Program-made: the position numbers and the translations under genes
In this document: in pieces, positions 1-4,942 of the stretch
Layout of the letters: each line of letters opens with the position of its first letter
How positions within the stretch are numbered: the first letter of the stretch is position 1
Origin: RBG-16-66-20 sp964564865
GTDB taxonomy: Bacteria; Pseudomonadota; Gammaproteobacteria; Burkholderiales; SG8-39
Reading direction: 5' to 3'
DNA: 10,921 bases
Assembly: GCA_964564865.1 (NCBI GenBank)
Contig: CAZMDA010000093.1
Coordinates: 1-10,921 of the forward strand
Notes under the pieces: model-generated
What the model was told of the DNA's origin: nothing
Databases searched by the model: none
Seen by the model: only the letters and a program-made list of their open reading frames with translations

Positions 1-306
1 CACGCCATGCTGCCGTTCTTCGGCCAGGGCGCGGCGCAGGCGGTGGAGGATGCGGCTGCGCTGGCGGAGTGCTTGCGGGGGGTGGGGATGGGTTCGGTGG
101 TTGAGGCTTTGCTGCGCTACGAGGAGATCCGGCGGCCTCGGGCTACCCAAGTGCAGCTGATGAGCCGCGGGCGGGAGGTTCGGAACCATTTCCCCGACGG
201 GCCGGAGCAGGAGCAGCGGGATCTGGAACTGGCGGAGGGGGATCCGCTGAGGCAGAGCGCGTGGTTGTATGGGTACGGGTACGCGGGTGGAGGCGTCGGA
301 GGGTAG
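1..306 (+). CDS. FAD-dependent aromatic monooxygenase, C-terminal part (5' end outside window)
   Basis: The frame is open from the first base and ends at TAG 304-306, giving the last 101 residues of a longer protein. It begins with HAMLPFFGQGAAQAVEDA, the tail of the GD(A)AH...GQG motif that contacts the FAD ribityl and pyrophosphate in class A flavin hydroxylases of the salicylate or 3-hydroxybenzoate hydroxylase type. It then has the usual helix with Y-E-E-I-R-R-P-R and a C-terminal W-L-Y-G-Y segment seen in this group. Such enzymes use NAD(P)H and O2 to hydroxylate an aromatic ring in the cytoplasm. The N-terminal Rossmann GxGxxG and the substrate region are outside the window, so the substrate cannot be assigned. 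The C-terminus is glycine-rich (GGGVGG) and stops three bases before a perfect palindrome. Base composition is GC-rich, like the genes right of 3566 and unlike the next 3.2 kb. Confidence 0.85.
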   Translation, partial: HAMLPFFGQGAAQAVEDAAALAECLRGVGMGSVVEALLRYEEIRRPRATQVQLMSRGREVRNHFPDGPEQEQRDLELAEGDPLRQSAWLYGYGYAGGGVGG

Positions 307-310
307 CGGA

Positions 311-328
311 TGTAACCGATCGGTTACA
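311..328. promoter_or_regulatory. 18-bp perfect palindrome, copy 1 (TetR-type operator candidate)
   Basis: TGTAACCGATCGGTTACA is perfectly self-complementary and extends to 20 bp with the flanking A and T. It starts three bases after the monooxygenase stop and is repeated exactly at 4571-4588. Its length, perfect dyad and lack of a loop suit a dimeric repressor site such as those of TetR/AcrR-family regulators better than an RNA hairpin. There is no T-run, so it is not a terminator. It also marks the left edge of the AT-richer insert. The bound regulator is unknown, and no regulator gene is visible in the window. Confidence 0.55.
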
Positions 329-574
329 TCTGGATGTCGCTGGAGCCCTCGCATCTTGATTGCGCATTGCGAGTTGATCTCCGCAAACGTCAACTATCTC
401 GATTCACGATTGATTACAAGCGTGTTCGCCGCTCGAACGATTGCGGTATGCACGGAAGTTCGCCGGTCCGCATAGGCTGCAGAGTGCCAGCTTCGTAGTC
501 AACCAACTCCCGTTAGGCATCGCCCGTCGGCACTGGCGTACAATCTACGTGACGGGTTCTCCAGGGTAGATCAC
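329..574. other. AT-richer intergenic stretch, no gene recognised
   Basis: About 250 bases between copy 1 of the palindrome and the repeat-protein gene. Short frames here have no recognisable protein features. The composition is clearly less GC-rich than the monooxygenase gene. No tRNA, integrase or obvious direct repeat matching the right end of the insert was found by eye. The only plausible signal is a TACAAT hexamer at 539-544, listed separately. Confidence 0.6.
513..544 (+). promoter_or_regulatory. Weak sigma-70-like promoter candidate for the repeat-protein gene
   Basis: TACAAT at 539-544 is a good -10 match, placing transcription start near 551, about 24 bases before the ATG at 575. 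The best -35 candidate, TTAGGC at 513-518, is poor and is 20 bases away, so the call rests mainly on the -10 element and its position. Confidence 0.3.
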
Positions 575-976
575 ATGAAACAGTATCTCAGCTGCCTTAT
601 CGCCTCATTCGCTCTGCTTCCTCTTCCTTCCTTTGGTCAATGTACGTCGCAGACGATCGGTGGAACGACCTTCCACAACTGCGCGGACGGTCGGAGCGGA
701 ACGTCACAGAACATTGGGGGCACCACTTTCCACAATTTTAATGACGGTCGCTCGGGAACGTCTCAGAACATCGGGAGTACCACTTTCCACAACTGGAACG
801 ACGGCCGCTCTGGAACTTCACAGAACATTGGGGGCACCACCTTCCACAATCAGAACGATGGGAGGTCGGGTACATCTCAAAATATTGGCGGGACGACCTT
901 CCACAATTTCAACGATGGCAGTTCTGGTACGTCTCAGAACATTGGAAACACACGCTTTCACAACTGGAATCGATAG
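575..976 (+). CDS. Exported tandem-repeat protein, six 19-residue units, function unknown
   Basis: 133 residues. Residues 1-21 form a signal peptide (MKQY, a hydrophobic stretch LIASFALLPLP, then S-F-G before Q22 as a likely cleavage site). There is no lipobox at C23. The mature protein is almost wholly six units of TSQNIGGTTFHNxNDGRSG starting at residues 24, 43, 62, 81, 100 and 119, the last cut short after 15 residues. Position 13 of the unit varies (C, F, W, Q, F, W) while the frame around it is constant. The mature chain has only two cysteines, C23 and C36, which could form a disulfide. A short G/N/T-rich unit suggests repeated beta strands, but no fold can be assigned. A weak AGGGT (563-567) precedes the ATG by about 7 bases, and a terminator follows at 1001-1028, so it is probably a single-gene unit. 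Repeat proteins of this TSQxIGxTTFHN kind occur in other proteobacteria as hypotheticals. Confidence 0.8.
   Translation: MKQYLSCLIASFALLPLPSFGQCTSQTIGGTTFHNCADGRSGTSQNIGGTTFHNFNDGRSGTSQNIGSTTFHNWNDGRSGTSQNIGGTTFHNQNDGRSGTSQNIGGTTFHNFNDGSSGTSQNIGNTRFHNWNR
644..973 (+). repeat. 57-bp in-frame tandem repeat, about 5.8 copies
   Basis: The DNA repeats with a 57-bp period starting at 644, 701, 758, 815, 872 and 929, matching the 19-residue protein units. Copies differ mostly at third codon positions (for example ACG/ACT/ACA for the first Thr, ATT/ATC for Ile), so the array is not a fresh slippage product. The codon of unit position 13 changes its amino acid in most copies. Confidence 0.9.
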
Positions 977-1000
977 CGTTCCGTCGGCCCGCCCCCTTGG

Positions 1001-1028
1001 AAGCCTGGCAGTTCTGTCAGGCTTTTTT
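1001..1028 (+). terminator. Rho-independent terminator after the repeat-protein gene
   Basis: AAGCCTG (1001-1007) pairs with CAGGCTT (1018-1024), with weaker pairing possible in the 10-base loop, and is followed directly by a run of six T (1023-1028). It lies 24 bases after the stop at 976 and separates the repeat-protein gene from the PHP-ATPase gene. Confidence 0.8.
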
Positions 1029-1134
1029 GTTTGTAGCGCCACTTCCAACAGCGCGTGTTGACCGACGCCTTCAGCTCGCTACGCCGCTCTTACGGCCAAG
1101 CGGTACGCAAACATTAGTTGGTGAGAAGGCAGCC

Positions 1135-3279
1135 ATGAAAATCGATATACACACGCATACAAGGAAATGTAAATCTGGTGACGCACATACACGCGAAATC
1201 ACAGCGGAGAGATTCTGTGACACGATCCTATCGACCGAGGTCAAGGTTATCGCGATCACAAATCACAACGTTTTCGATCTGCCGCAGTACCAAGCGATCC
1301 GAATGCGCATAGGAGACGAAGCCCAAGTTTGGCCTGGCGTTGAACTTGACGTGTATGACGAGAATGGACGAGGCCATCTATTGGTGATTACATCACCAAC
1401 TCTCGCCAGCAAACTCTCTGTGGCGATGGAAGGCTTAACCAAAGGTCACACGCCCGATTCGTTCAAAGTCACCATTCCTGAAGTCCTCGCTACGTTTGAG
1501 GCCTTGGAGCCTCTATATGTCGCCCACTACAAGCAAAAGCGGCCTAGTGTGTCAGACGATATGCTTGCCATTCTGGAGTCCGGCGCCAAGAACAAGTGGA
1601 GCATCCTCAAAGAGGTGAGCAACGCAATATCCGCCGGAATCCATATCTCTCACGGCAGGTCATCAATTTACGGGTCCGACGTTCACGACTGGGCCAAATA
1701 CGTAGAAGTAGCGAAGCAGCTGCCCGACCTTCGGCTTCCCATTGATAGCTTTGAGCACTTCTGCCTGCTCTTAAAGAAGGACACCACTACGATTAATACC
1801 GTATTAGACAGAAAGATTTCCGAGGACCTGTCACTGGTTCCGTTTAATGATGACACGACACTTACGATCAAGGTATTCAATGACATAAACGTCGTATTTG
1901 GGCCGAAAGGAACCGGCAAGTCCTGCATCCTGGCGGCAATCGCCAAGCACTACTCCAACAATGGGATCGATGCGAAGGTTTACGAGTCCGCTAGTGGTCG
2001 GCTCGATGAGATTTTCGATGTCAAAGGTAAGAGTCTCTCCGTCAATCTGAATACTTTTGGGATGAGCTACTGCCAGGACGAAATTCAGGCCCTGCGGGAC
2101 GCGAGAGAGGTAGATGTCACAAGCATTCAGCAATACATCCTCTACTTCGCCGCGGCGAACACGAACAAGAATGCAAGAAAGATCCTCTTGAAGGAAATTG
2201 ACCCCGAGGAAGAAGGGGATGCCAAACGCGGATTCAACGAATACAACCAAGCAAAGGCGACAATCGAAGAGTTCCTTCGGTTCATAGAGATTGACCCAGC
2301 TGTAAGAAGGGAACTGTCACCTGACGAGCTCAAAGAATTAGACCGCATACTATTACTTCTGCTTGAACGGCTCAGCGGCAAGAGATGGACGGGCTTTTCG
2401 AGCTGGAAGGAGATTACCTTGCTGAACTCGGCTATCAAAGTATTCCGCAAGGAAGTTCATCGGAATACCGGATCGCCGGCCAAACCTACAACCACCGGCT
2501 TTCGAGACTATGCGCTGAACCGAATCAATATCGGAATAAATGCTCGCGACGTAGTGAGAAGCGTCATGACCAAGATCCCAATACAGGAGGAGGAGATTGG
2601 GGATCTAGGGTCTGGTAAGGGACGATTGAAGTTTGTGACGGAGTTGATCCTTCAGAATGGCAGTGTAACTGACGGCGCGCTGATCAGTCTGAGCGGAGTA
2701 AAGAAAGGCACCCAGAAGAAGTACGTGAACTCCATTCGTGAGATCGTGAGGCACGCTTTCCTAGATGATTTGTTTCAGTACGTTTCGGAGTTCAATAGTA
2801 TTGAAGATGCAGAGGATATAAAAACTGTTCACGAGCTTTTGCTTTTCAAAAGATACTTCACGCTCGACGATCTGCCCTACGTACCTTCAAGCGGGGAGGC
2901 CTCGATGGTCATGTTGCAGAAGGAGCTGGGAACGGACAAAGATGTGTACATACTCGATGAGCCAGAGAAGAGCCTTGGAAATGAGTACATAAGCGAAGTA
3001 ATAGTTCCTTTGCTTAAGGAGCGAGCAAGGGCCGGAAAGAGGATATTTATCTCGACGCACGATGCGAACATTGCTGTGCGGACACTTCCCTACTGTTCGA
3101 TCTACCGATGTTACGGGCCAGATGGACACCGCACGTACTGTGGCAATCCCTTTACGAATAATCTTGTGAATCTAGTCAAGCCCGATGACTTGCTTGACTG
3201 GAAAGCCGTCAGCATGAAGACGCTAGAAGGCGGCGAGGAAGCATTTGGAGAACGGAGGAGAATCTATGGAAGTGCTTAA
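1135..3279 (+). CDS. PHP-domain / ABC-type ATPase fusion protein, candidate anti-phage defence (Ppl/TrlF-like)
   Basis: 714 residues. The start is ATG 1135 with AGAAGG at 1124-1129; the open frame further upstream lacks such support. Residues 1 to about 200 look like a PHP metallo-phosphoesterase: D4 and the H6-x-H8 pair, T-N-H-N at 42-45 (H44), G-V-E at 68-70, H81, and a closing G-S-D-V-H at 180-184. Residues about 240-660 are an ABC/SMC-type ATPase: Walker A GPKGTGKS at 256-263, a possible Q-loop at Q314, signature SSGE at 585-588, Walker B VYILDEP at 604-610 with E609, and H-loop STHD with H642. No long coiled coil is seen; the arm between Walker A and the signature is about 320 residues. 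Family knowledge: PHP-ATPase fusions are annotated as TrlF-like and one class (Ppl) was reported as phage-protective. Inference: ATP-gated phosphoesterase or nuclease acting on nucleic acid or nucleotides. Composition is AT-richer than the flanks, and the 3' end overlaps the next gene by 14 nt. The domain call is firm, the defence role is inferred. Confidence 0.85.
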   Translation: MKIDIHTHTRKCKSGDAHTREITAERFCDTILSTEVKVIAITNHNVFDLPQYQAIRMRIGDEAQVWPGVELDVYDENGRGHLLVITSPTLASKLSVAMEGLTKGHTPDSFKVTIPEVLATFEALEPLYVAHYKQKRPSVSDDMLAILESGAKNKWSILKEVSNAISAGIHISHGRSSIYGSDVHDWAKYVEVAKQLPDLRLPIDSFEHFCLLLKKDTTTINTVLDRKISEDLSLVPFNDDTTLTIKVFNDINVVFGPKGTGKSCILAAIAKHYSNNGIDAKVYESASGRLDEIFDVKGKSLSVNLNTFGMSYCQDEIQALRDAREVDVTSIQQYILYFAAANTNKNARKILLKEIDPEEEGDAKRGFNEYNQAKATIEEFLRFIEIDPAVRRELSPDELKELDRILLLLLERLSGKRWTGFSSWKEITLLNSAIKVFRKEVHRNTGSPAKPTTTGFRDYALNRINIGINARDVVRSVMTKIPIQEEEIGDLGSGKGRLKFVTELILQNGSVTDGALISLSGVKKGTQKKYVNSIREIVRHAFLDDLFQYVSEFNSIEDAEDIKTVHELLLFKRYFTLDDLPYVPSSGEASMVMLQKELGTDKDVYILDEPEKSLGNEYISEVIVPLLKERARAGKRIFISTHDANIAVRTLPYCSIYRCYGPDGHRTYCGNPFTNNLVNLVKPDDLLDWKAVSMKTLEGGEEAFGERRRIYGSA

Positions 3280-3565
3280 GGCGATGGTTGAGAATGCCGA
3301 TGATAAGTACTTCCTCAGGATCAAGATCGAAACTGGAGACGTTGTTATTCCGTTGTCAGACGACAACGCGATCTCCGTGAAGAGCGCCTTTAACAAACTC
3401 ATACTGCGAATTAGAGACGGGGAGTTCAAGATCCAGCTTGATAAAGAGGGGGAGGATCTTTTCTCCATGGTTGCTAAGGAATACCTTACGCAATTGAATA
3501 AGGAGATTCGTGAGGTGCATAGGCAAATTCAGGATCTCGGCCTACTCAATAAGAAGCCTGGGTAA
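3266..3565 (+). CDS. Small 99-residue protein coupled to the PHP-ATPase, family not recognised
   Basis: The start is ATG 3266, chosen because GGAGGAG (3254-3260) lies five bases upstream. An in-frame TTG at 3245 lies upstream of that Shine-Dalgarno and is less likely. It overlaps the end of the PHP-ATPase gene by 14 nt, which implies translational coupling and a joint role. The first half alternates short beta-like stretches (YFLRIKIE, DVVIPL, KLILRIRDG, EFKIQL). The second half is a charged helix from about residue 63 onward (SMVAKEYLTQLNKEIREVHRQI) that could form a coiled coil. There is no signal peptide, membrane segment or catalytic motif. It could be a regulatory or structural subunit, an inhibitor held against the ATPase, or a nucleic-acid-binding cofactor; the sequence does not decide. 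Composition matches the ATPase gene and changes sharply right after the stop. Confidence 0.75.
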   Translation: MEVLKAMVENADDKYFLRIKIETGDVVIPLSDDNAISVKSAFNKLILRIRDGEFKIQLDKEGEDLFSMVAKEYLTQLNKEIREVHRQIQDLGLLNKKPG

Positions 3566-3568
3566 AGT

Positions 3569-3697
3569 GTGCCTCGCTTCCCACATGCCCTCGAAGTAGT
3601 CGCGACATCAGCCAAGGTATCCGGCGCTCCCGGCGATGACGCCAAGCATTGTCAGATCCGCGCGGTTCGCCGGGCGATCGAGGAGTCGAAGCAATGA
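3569..3697 (+). pseudogene. Short GC-rich frame upstream of hicB-like gene, possible truncated partner remnant
   Basis: Immediately after the stop of the 99-residue gene the same frame stays open from GTG 3569 to TGA 3695-3697, 42 residues ending in QIRAVRRAIEESKQ. Its stop overlaps the ATG of the HicB-like gene as ATGA, the arrangement expected of two genes in one toxin-antitoxin operon. The composition is host-like. There is no clear ribosome site before the GTG and the peptide is short. I infer that this is the 3' end of a longer upstream gene, perhaps the toxin partner, cut by insertion of the AT-richer block. It could instead be a real 42-residue gene, or a chance frame. The peptide does not look like the C-terminus of a HicA toxin. 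Confidence 0.35.
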
Positions 3698-3933
3698 GGG
3701 AAAGCGCACGCCACGCGAAGATCGTCGAGTGGTCCGAGGAGGACCAGTGCTACGTCGGCAGCTCCCCGGGGCTGATCTACGGCGGTTGCCACGGCAGCGA
3801 CGAGAAGGCCGTGCTCGACGAACTCTGCCACGTGGTTGAGGAAGCCATCGCGCTCTACCGCAAGGACGGAAAGCCCCTGCCGCCGGCGACCTCCGGCCGT
3901 GACTTCGCCAACAAGATGCAGAACGTCGCATAG
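3694..3933 (+). CDS. HicB-like antitoxin domain protein
   Basis: 79 residues. ATG 3694 is chosen over TTG 3649 because AGGAG (3681-3685) is eight bases upstream and homology starts there. The protein has the HicB fold signature: a first strand A-K-I-V-E-W-S-E-E-D-x-x-Y-V-G, then P-G-L-I-Y-G-G-C-H-G, a helix with V-x-E-L-C-x-V-V-E-E-A-I-x-L-Y, and the K-P-L-P-P-A-T turn typical of the family. In complete systems HicB binds and neutralises the HicA mRNA-cleaving toxin and often represses the operon. No added DNA-binding domain (HTH or RHH) is visible: the tail is only about 20 residues (SGRDFANKMQNVA). No HicA frame with the usual G-S-H-x-x-(W/F) motif is seen next to it, so it is orphan or paired with whatever gene the upstream remnant represents. 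Confidence is good for the fold, low for an active antitoxin role. Confidence 0.75.
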   Translation: MRESARHAKIVEWSEEDQCYVGSSPGLIYGGCHGSDEKAVLDELCHVVEEAIALYRKDGKPLPPATSGRDFANKMQNVA

Positions 3934-3973
3934 CCAGGCAGTGCGCGGTTGACTGCGCAGGCCAGCCCCGGCC

Positions 3974-4381
3974 ATGACCACCCCCCGCCCCCACGGCTCC
4001 TGCCTCTGCGGCGCCGTCCGCTTCACCGCCGCCCTCCCCGTCAAGTGGGTCGCCCACTGCCACTGCACCTACTGCCGCCGCGCCCACGGCGCGCCCTTCG
4101 TCACCTGGGCCGGCTTCCCCTCCGCCCAGTTCTCGCTTGACCCGGACTCAACCCCGCCCGCCTGGTACGAATCCAGTCCCGGTGCGAAGCGCGGGTTCTG
4201 TCCCCGCTGCGGCAGCCCGATGTTCTTCGAGTCGACGCGCTGGCCGGGCGAGATGCACGTCGCGCGGGCGCTGATCCAGGGCGAGCTGGACAAGGCGCCG
4301 GCGGCGCATGTGTTCTACGAAACGCACGTGTCCTGGCTGGAGGTGAACGACGACCTGCCGAAAAAGTCGAGCCCGGGATGA
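3974..4381 (+). CDS. GFA-family (CENP-V/GFA domain) zinc protein
   Basis: 135 residues, within the usual range for the glutathione-dependent formaldehyde-activating (Gfa) family. Zinc ligands are in the expected order: C10-x-C12 in GSCLCGAVRF, C29-x-C31-x-x-C34 in HCHCTYCRR, and C76-x-x-C79 in FCPRCGSP followed by M-F-F. Family members have a beta-tent fold with two zinc sites. The founding member was reported to speed S-hydroxymethylglutathione formation, but most small paralogues have no known substrate, so only the family is claimed. The region ends A-x-V-F-Y-E-T-H-V-S-W, the common C-terminal pattern. No strong Shine-Dalgarno is seen; the ATG at 3974 is the first start that keeps the whole N-terminal strand. 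The stop TGA overlaps the next ATG as ATGA, so the following membrane protein is translationally coupled. Confidence 0.9.
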   Translation: MTTPRPHGSCLCGAVRFTAALPVKWVAHCHCTYCRRAHGAPFVTWAGFPSAQFSLDPDSTPPAWYESSPGAKRGFCPRCGSPMFFESTRWPGEMHVARALIQGELDKAPAAHVFYETHVSWLEVNDDLPKKSSPG

Positions 4382-4575
4382 CGCTGCGCGCGAGGCTCGG
4401 CTGGCTCGTGGCCTGCCTCGTCGCCGGCCTCGGCATCGGCTGGCTGGGCGAATCGCTCACCGGGCACCCGGCCTGGTACCTCGCGATACCCGCCGCGCTC
4501 GCCGTAGGCTGGATGTTCCTCGCCGATCCTACGAACTGCGAGCCGCCGCGGGCCCGGAAACCGGGCCCGATGTAA
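4378..4575 (+). CDS. Small two-helix membrane protein, function unknown
   Basis: 65 residues, starting at ATG 4378 in the ATGA overlap with the GFA gene. Two hydrophobic segments (about residues 8-24, LGWLVACLVAGLGIGWL, and 31-48, PAWYLAIPAALAVGWMFL) with a positive N-terminus (MTLRAR) suggest an inner-membrane hairpin with a short cytoplasmic tail rich in P, R and K. I do not recognise a family. The stop codon TAA (4573-4575) lies inside the second palindrome at 4571-4588, so a regulatory site has either been built over the gene end or has set it. It could also be a chance frame, but the tight coupling and clean hydrophobic pattern favour a real gene. Confidence 0.6.
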   Translation: MTLRARLGWLVACLVAGLGIGWLGESLTGHPAWYLAIPAALAVGWMFLADPTNCEPPRARKPGPM

Positions 4576-4588
4576 CCGATCGGTTACA
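4571..4588. promoter_or_regulatory. 18-bp perfect palindrome, copy 2, abutting a promoter
   Basis: This is an exact copy of the 311-328 palindrome, again with flanking A and T giving a 20-bp dyad. It overlaps the stop codon of the small membrane protein and ends one to two bases before a -35-like hexamer at 4590-4595. That position would let a dimeric repressor block RNA polymerase, as for many TetR-family operators. The identity of the regulator is inferred only from the shape of the site. Confidence 0.6.
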
Positions 4589-4589
4589 T

Positions 4590-4617
4590 TTGCGGCGCCC
4601 GCGGCCCGGCGTATCCT
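4590..4617 (+). promoter_or_regulatory. Sigma-70-like promoter for the 4657-7589 gene cluster
   Basis: TTGCGG (4590-4595) and TATCCT (4612-4617) are 16 bases apart, and each keeps part of the consensus. Transcription would start near 4624, giving a leader of about 33 bases before ATG 4657. The palindrome at 4571-4588 lies directly upstream of the -35 element. Confidence 0.45.
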
Positions 4618-4656
4618 TGGCGCGTGCCGATTCCCGGAGCACGATCGAGTTCCCGC

Positions 4657-4935
4657 ATGCCGAAACCAACCCTGTCGAGCGTCGCGGCAAGGATCGCAGC
4701 GATCACCGCGCTGCTGCTGCTGGTGCCGCTGGCGGCGATGCAGTTCACCGACGAGGTGTCCTGGGGCATCGGCGACTTTGCCGCCGCCGCATGCCTGCTG
4801 TTCCTCGCCGGCATGGCCCATGCCATGGGCGCGGCGCGCGCCCGCACGGCAGCGCAGAGGTCGGTGATCGCGCTCCTCGTCCTCGCCACGCTCGGCCTCG
4901 TCTGGGCCGAGCTGGCGGTCGGCCTGTTCTCCTAG
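4657..4935 (+). CDS. Small three-helix membrane protein with QFTDEVxW motif, function unknown
   Basis: 92 residues from ATG 4657. An in-frame GTG at 4624 would add 11 polar residues, but it coincides with the predicted transcription start and has no ribosome site, so the ATG is preferred. Hydrophobic segments at about 13-30, 38-58 and 68-90 give three membrane helices. Between the first two lies M-Q-F-T-D-E-V-S-W-x-x-x-D-F, a pattern I have seen in small conserved bacterial membrane proteins of unknown role (usually TDEVNW...DF). The segment between helices 2 and 3 is positively charged (ARARTAAQR), so that loop is likely cytoplasmic. It is the first gene after the palindrome-linked promoter and is followed seven bases later by another membrane protein gene, so the two are probably co-transcribed. 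Confidence 0.75.
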   Translation: MPKPTLSSVAARIAAITALLLLVPLAAMQFTDEVSWGIGDFAAAACLLFLAGMAHAMGAARARTAAQRSVIALLVLATLGLVWAELAVGLFS

Positions 4936-4942
4936 CGCCTCG

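Noticed and set aside
503..520. GTTAGGC near 512 as an integron attC core upstream of the repeat-protein gene
   Set aside because: A GTTRRRY heptamer is frequent by chance. No matching RYYYAAC partner or imperfect dyad of attC size was found, and no second site flanks the cassette.
644..973. 57-bp tandem array as a CRISPR or non-coding satellite
   Set aside because: The units are contiguous without spacers, in frame, and differ mainly at silent positions, so the array is protein-coding.
1058..1085. TTGACC at 1058-1063 as -35 of a promoter for the PHP-ATPase gene
   Set aside because: No acceptable -10 hexamer lies 15-19 bases downstream (the best is TACGCC), so the promoter of this gene remains unidentified.
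3245..3268. TTG 3245 as start of the 99-residue gene
   Set aside because: The strong GGAGGAG lies downstream of it and is perfectly spaced for ATG 3266.
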